A stretch of DNA of 64,000 nucleotides. Origin: Persicitalea sp038235275. Its GTDB lineage: Bacteria; Bacteroidota; Bacteroidia; Cytophagales; Spirosomataceae. The notes beneath the pieces are model-generated. The model had not been told where the DNA came from, did not search any database, and saw only the letters and a program-made list of their open reading frames with translations. The translations under genes and the position numbers were made by a program. The DNA lies in assembly GCA_038235275.1 (NCBI GenBank), contig JBBSUC010000030.1, positions 1 through 64,000 of the forward strand, in the 5' to 3' direction. This document shows, one piece after another, positions 60,991-64,000 of the stretch (positions within the stretch are counted from its first letter, which is position 1; each line of letters begins with the position of its first letter).

Positions 60991-61647
60991 TCAAGAGGAA
61001 GAATTATTTTTCAAACCACTAATTGTGGCAAGAGGATCGGCCGATTTGAACACAAAACTCCCCGCCACCAGCACATCGGCCCCGGCGTCGATGAGTAGCG
61101 GCGCATTCTCATCATTGACGCCGCCATCCACCTCGATGTCGAAGTTCACGCCCGCGTCGGCCCGAAGTTCTACCAGTTCCCGCACCTTGCGATAGGTATT
61201 TTCAATAAAGCTTTGACCGCCAAATCCCGGATTGACCGACATAATCAGCACCTGCGAAACTTCTCCCAAAACTTCGGACAAAAACCCGACGGGGGTATGC
61301 GGGTTGATGGCCACGCTCGCCTTGGCTCCTAACTCTTTGATGTACTGTAAGGTTCGATGCAGGTTGGGGCAAGCCTCAAAATGAACGGTAATAATATCGG
61401 CTCCGGCTTTGCGAAAATCTTCCAGATATTTATCCGGCTCCACGATCATTAAATGTACGTCGAGCGGCTTTTCGGCGTGGCGTTTCACGGCCGCGCAAAC
61501 GGGCATCCCGAACGAAATATTAGGCACGAAGCGGCCGTCCATAATGTCCACGTGAATGTAGTCGGCGGCACTGCGGTTAAGCATTTCGACGTCGCGCTGC
61601 AAGTTGGCGAAGTCGGCGGCCAGGATAGAGGGGGCGATTAGGGGCAT
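60991..61647 (-). CDS. rpe: Ribulose-phosphate 3-epimerase
   Basis: It interconverts ribulose 5-phosphate and xylulose 5-phosphate in the pentose phosphate pathway. This is a 218-residue TIM barrel from the ATG of MPLIAPSILAADFANL; the longer open frame upstream is repeat sequence. Motifs are HVDIMDGRFVPNISFG, DVHLMIVEP, SVNPGFGGQSF and EVDGGVNDENA, with the metal ligands His, Asp, His and Asp in place. It ends 69 bases before the carboxypeptidase start and probably leads that transcript. Confidence 0.97.
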   Translation of the reverse strand: MPLIAPSILAADFANLQRDVEMLNRSAADYIHVDIMDGRFVPNISFGMPVCAAVKRHAEKPLDVHLMIVEPDKYLEDFRKAGADIITVHFEACPNLHRTLQYIKELGAKASVAINPHTPVGFLSEVLGEVSQVLIMSVNPGFGGQSFIENTYRKVRELVELRADAGVNFDIEVDGGVNDENAPLLIDAGADVLVAGSFVFKSADPLATISGLKNNSSS

Positions 61648-61653
61648 AGGGGG

Positions 61654-61762
61654 CAGTCGGTGGTCGGCTATCGGCTTTCGGCTTTCGGCCTGGTTTAGAT
61701 AGCGAACGCCATTATTCGATAATGAAATTCCTAGAAAAGCCGATAGCCGACTGCCGAAAGCC
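61654..61762. repeat. Paired inverted heptamer arrays between rpe and ligA
   Basis: Five heptamers of the form nnnTCGG (61654-61688: CAGTCGG, TGGTCGG, CTATCGG, CTTTCGG, CTTTCGG) face three heptamers of the form CCGnnnG (61734-61754, with more partial units to 61762). The arms pair perfectly over 16 bases (61663-61678 with 61736-61751) and to 22 with two G-T pairs. The genes on both sides diverge, so this cannot be a terminator for either. Confidence 0.85.
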
Positions 61763-61868
61763 AATTGCTTTCATTAGTTTTGAACGAAAATAGGCAATTC
61801 TGCTGCTATTTCAGCACTTGAAAGGATATTAGAGGGCAAAGTCTTTGATTTTCAAAAATATAGATTTT

Positions 61869-63968
61869 ATGAATCCCGCCGACCGCGTCGCCGAACTAAG
61901 TGAAAAACTAAATTACTACAATAGCCGCTACTACCAGGACAGCATTTCTGAGGTATCGGATCAGGAATTCGACCAACTGTTGAAAGAGCTGTCGGCCCTG
62001 GAAAATGAATTTCCCGAACTCAAAAAAGCCGATTCGCCCACGGTACGTGTCGGCGGGACGATTACCAAGGAATTCCCGACGGCGTATCACCGCTACCCAA
62101 TGCAGTCGCTGGACAATACCTACAACGAACAGGAGTTGCGTGATTTTGACGAGCGGGTTAAGAAACTCCTGCCCGAGGAAGAATACGACTACATCTGCGA
62201 ACTTAAATTCGACGGCATTTCGCTCAGCTTCACCTACGAAGGCGGCATTCTGAAACAAGGCGTGACGCGCGGCGACGGCAGCCGGGGCGACGACATTACC
62301 GAAAACGTGAAGACCATCCGCTCTTTGCCCTTGCGGGTGAAAGCAGAAAACGCCCCTCCTATTTTTGAAGTGCGGGGCGAGGGATTTATGCCTTTCCGCT
62401 CCTTCGAGCGGCTCAACGCCGAACTGGACGCCACGAGCGATGCGCCCTACGCCAACCCGCGCAATGCCGCCTCGGGGGCGTTCAAGTTGCAGGACTCCGC
62501 CGAAACCGCCCGACGCGGCCTGGATTGCTACGTCTATTCGTTTCTAAGTGATGAGGAAGTATTTCAATCTCACGAAGAAAGTTTGCTGGCCTTGCAAAGC
62601 TGGGGCTTTAACATCTCGCCCGGCTGGAAAAAGTGCCAAACCATCGAGGAAGCACTGGAATTTATCCGTATCTGGGAGGAAAAGCGCTTTGAGTTGCCCC
62701 TGGCCACGGACGGCATCGTGCTGAAGGTGAACTCCTACGCGCAGCAACGCGAATTGGGCAGCACCTCCAAAAGCCCGCGCTGGGCCATTGCCTTCAAATA
62801 CAAAGCAGAGAACAAACCCGCTCTGCTGCGCTTCGTTTCCTACCAGGTGGGCCGCACGGGGGCCGTGACGCCCGTGGCCAACCTGTCGGGCTTGCACGAG
62901 CGCGACAAACCTTACGACAAAGTGAAGGGCGTTCATTTGTCGGGAACCCAGGTGAAGCGCGCCACGCTGCACAACGCCAACGAACTCGAACGCCTGGAAC
63001 TGCGCATCGGCGATACGGTTTTTGTAGAAAAAAGCGGCGAAATCATTCCAAAAATCACCGCCGTCGATCACACGCAGCGCGGCCTTTTTGAAACCGAGCC
63101 CATTCATTTTCCCACGCATTGTCCCGAATGCGGCACCGAATTAGTGCGCCACGAAGGCGAGGTGGCTTTTTACTGCCCCAACGAGCGCGGTTGCCCACCG
63201 CAACTACGCGGCAAAATAGAGCATTTCATCCAGCGCCGGGCCATGAATATCGACAGCCTGGGCGAAGGTAAAATCGAATTGCTCTTCGATAAGGATCTGA
63301 TCCACACGCCCGCCGATTTGTACGATCTGACCTACGACGACTTGCTGGGATTGGAAAAGGACATTTTCAACGAAGAAACGGGCAAGACGAAAAAAATTAG
63401 CTTTCGGGAAAAGACGGTCGAGAATATCTTGAAAGGGATTGAAAGCTCAAAAAAGGCGCCCTTTAAAAACTTGCTCTTTGGCCTCGGCATCCGCTACGTG
63501 GGCGCAACGGTGGGCGAAAAACTGGCCACCTATTTCCGCAACATGGACGCGCTGATGAACGCCACGCTGGAAGAACTGGTCAACGTGCCGGAAATCGGCG
63601 ACCGCATCGCCCAAAGCGTGAAAGAATACTTTGCCGATCCCGAAAATCAACAACTCATCGAACGGCTTCGGAAAGCGGAACTCACTTTTGAAACGGACGA
63701 TAAACCCGTAGAAATGGAAGGCGAAGGCCTGGTCGGCAAGACGTTCGTCATTTCGGGCGTTTTCCAAAACTTTGACCGCGACGAACTGAAAGTAAAGATT
63801 GAAGCCAACGGTGGCCGCGTCCTCAGCGGCGTTTCGGGCAAGCTCAACTACCTGCTGGCGGGCGACAATATGGGGCCCGCCAAGCTGGAAAAAGCCAAAA
63901 GACTAGGGGTTACGGTGCTATCGGAGGAGGAGTTCCTTTCAATTTTGAATGAGGGAATGAGTGAATGA
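61869..63968 (+). CDS. ligA: NAD-dependent DNA ligase
   Basis: It seals nicks in replication and repair. The product has 699 residues from the ATG of MNPADRVAELSEKL; a TTG eight codons upstream is less likely. The adenylated lysine is Lys113 in CELKFDGISLS. The OB domain follows, then the zinc finger CPECGTELVRHEG with CPNERGC, helix-hairpin-helix repeats (LGIRYVGATVGEKLA, VPEIGDRIAQS) and a C-terminal BRCT domain (GKTFVISGVF). The final codons (NEGMSE and stop) are written in octamer repeat sequence. Confidence 0.98.
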   Translation: MNPADRVAELSEKLNYYNSRYYQDSISEVSDQEFDQLLKELSALENEFPELKKADSPTVRVGGTITKEFPTAYHRYPMQSLDNTYNEQELRDFDERVKKLLPEEEYDYICELKFDGISLSFTYEGGILKQGVTRGDGSRGDDITENVKTIRSLPLRVKAENAPPIFEVRGEGFMPFRSFERLNAELDATSDAPYANPRNAASGAFKLQDSAETARRGLDCYVYSFLSDEEVFQSHEESLLALQSWGFNISPGWKKCQTIEEALEFIRIWEEKRFELPLATDGIVLKVNSYAQQRELGSTSKSPRWAIAFKYKAENKPALLRFVSYQVGRTGAVTPVANLSGLHERDKPYDKVKGVHLSGTQVKRATLHNANELERLELRIGDTVFVEKSGEIIPKITAVDHTQRGLFETEPIHFPTHCPECGTELVRHEGEVAFYCPNERGCPPQLRGKIEHFIQRRAMNIDSLGEGKIELLFDKDLIHTPADLYDLTYDDLLGLEKDIFNEETGKTKKISFREKTVENILKGIESSKKAPFKNLLFGLGIRYVGATVGEKLATYFRNMDALMNATLEELVNVPEIGDRIAQSVKEYFADPENQQLIERLRKAELTFETDDKPVEMEGEGLVGKTFVISGVFQNFDRDELKVKIEANGGRVLSGVSGKLNYLLAGDNMGPAKLEKAKRLGVTVLSEEEFLSILNEGMSE

Positions 63969-63978
63969 GTGAATAAAT
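63947..63978. repeat. Octamer array across the ligA stop codon
   Basis: GAATGAGG, GAATGAGT, GAATGAGT and GAATAAAT follow with period 8. The first two and a half units are coding and the TGA lies inside the third. The unit is nearly identical to GAATGAGA after infC. Confidence 0.85.
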
Positions 63979-64000
63979 TTCTTCATTTGCACTACATTGA

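Noticed and set aside
1..64000. tRNA or rRNA genes
   Set aside because: I checked the larger gaps for cloverleaf arms and the GTTCGAATC-type T-loop and saw none; a dedicated search would be decisive.

Overview
The window looks like a chromosomal segment of a Bacteroidota bacterium, probably order Cytophagales (Dyadobacter/Spirosoma-like). This is inferred from gene content, not from a search. The supporting signs are a TonB-dependent receptor, a PorT-like barrel, the HYC_CC_PP family, a BNR/sortilin-like giant secreted protein, OmpA proteins with PD40 repeats, -7 promoter elements of the TAnnTTTG type, frequent TTG starts and a base composition near 50% GC. I see no rRNA, tRNA, CRISPR array, insertion sequence or prophage; most of the window is ordinary core genome.

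Layout. 1-13 kb: the end of an unrecognised gene, a TonB receptor and aconitase (minus), then topA, a sirtuin, an aldo/keto reductase and folD (plus), an XRE/S24-like regulator, and convergent to it a menE-like ligase plus an unknown protein. 13-21 kb: a DUF2452 protein, an EVE protein, an unknown secreted protein, an rRNA-type methyltransferase, a TPR lipoprotein, then the translation block thrS, infC, rpmI, rplT. 21-29.5 kb: a DUF937-like protein, dnaK, a small protein overlapping an SDR, a PorT-like barrel, a TspO-like membrane protein and a TPR protein. 29.6-40.5 kb: a maltose/trehalose island with GH65 maltose phosphorylase, beta-phosphoglucomutase and a SusA-like GH13 on the minus strand. 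Divergent from these are a GH13 lipoprotein, an SLC45-type MFS transporter and a fused OtsA-OtsB.

40.5-51.7 kb: a DUF1460 protein, an MscS channel, an HSL-type esterase lipoprotein, a two-component system, a DinB-like protein, a peroxiredoxin/DsbA pair and the 1078-residue BNR protein. 51.7-55 kb: an apparently decaying copper/redox locus holding a VKOR-SPW membrane protein, the C-terminal stub of a CopB-type ATPase, an HYC_CC_PP protein, a truncated thioredoxin-like protein and a Rieske lipoprotein. 55-64 kb: an aldo/keto reductase, an OmpA/PD40 protein, an M14 carboxypeptidase, rpe and ligA.

How genes work together. The sugar island can be read as one pathway. Extracytoplasmic GH13 enzymes cut maltodextrins and the MFS protein imports maltose. 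The phosphorylase and PgmB then convert it to glucose and glucose-6-phosphate, which OtsAB can divert to trehalose.

The most unusual signal is not a gene. At about ten gene boundaries there are short arrays with a strict period of 7 or 8 bases. Four of them are built as pairs of oppositely oriented arrays that fold into hairpins: after topA, before thrS, between pgmB and the phosphorylase gene, and between rpe and ligA. A related 24-bp inverted repeat starts inside the 3' end of an amylase gene. A separate GCCCTGAAAGGGC-type element supplies the start codon of the DUF1460 gene. These sequences differ from site to site but share the architecture, and I know no described element class that explains them.
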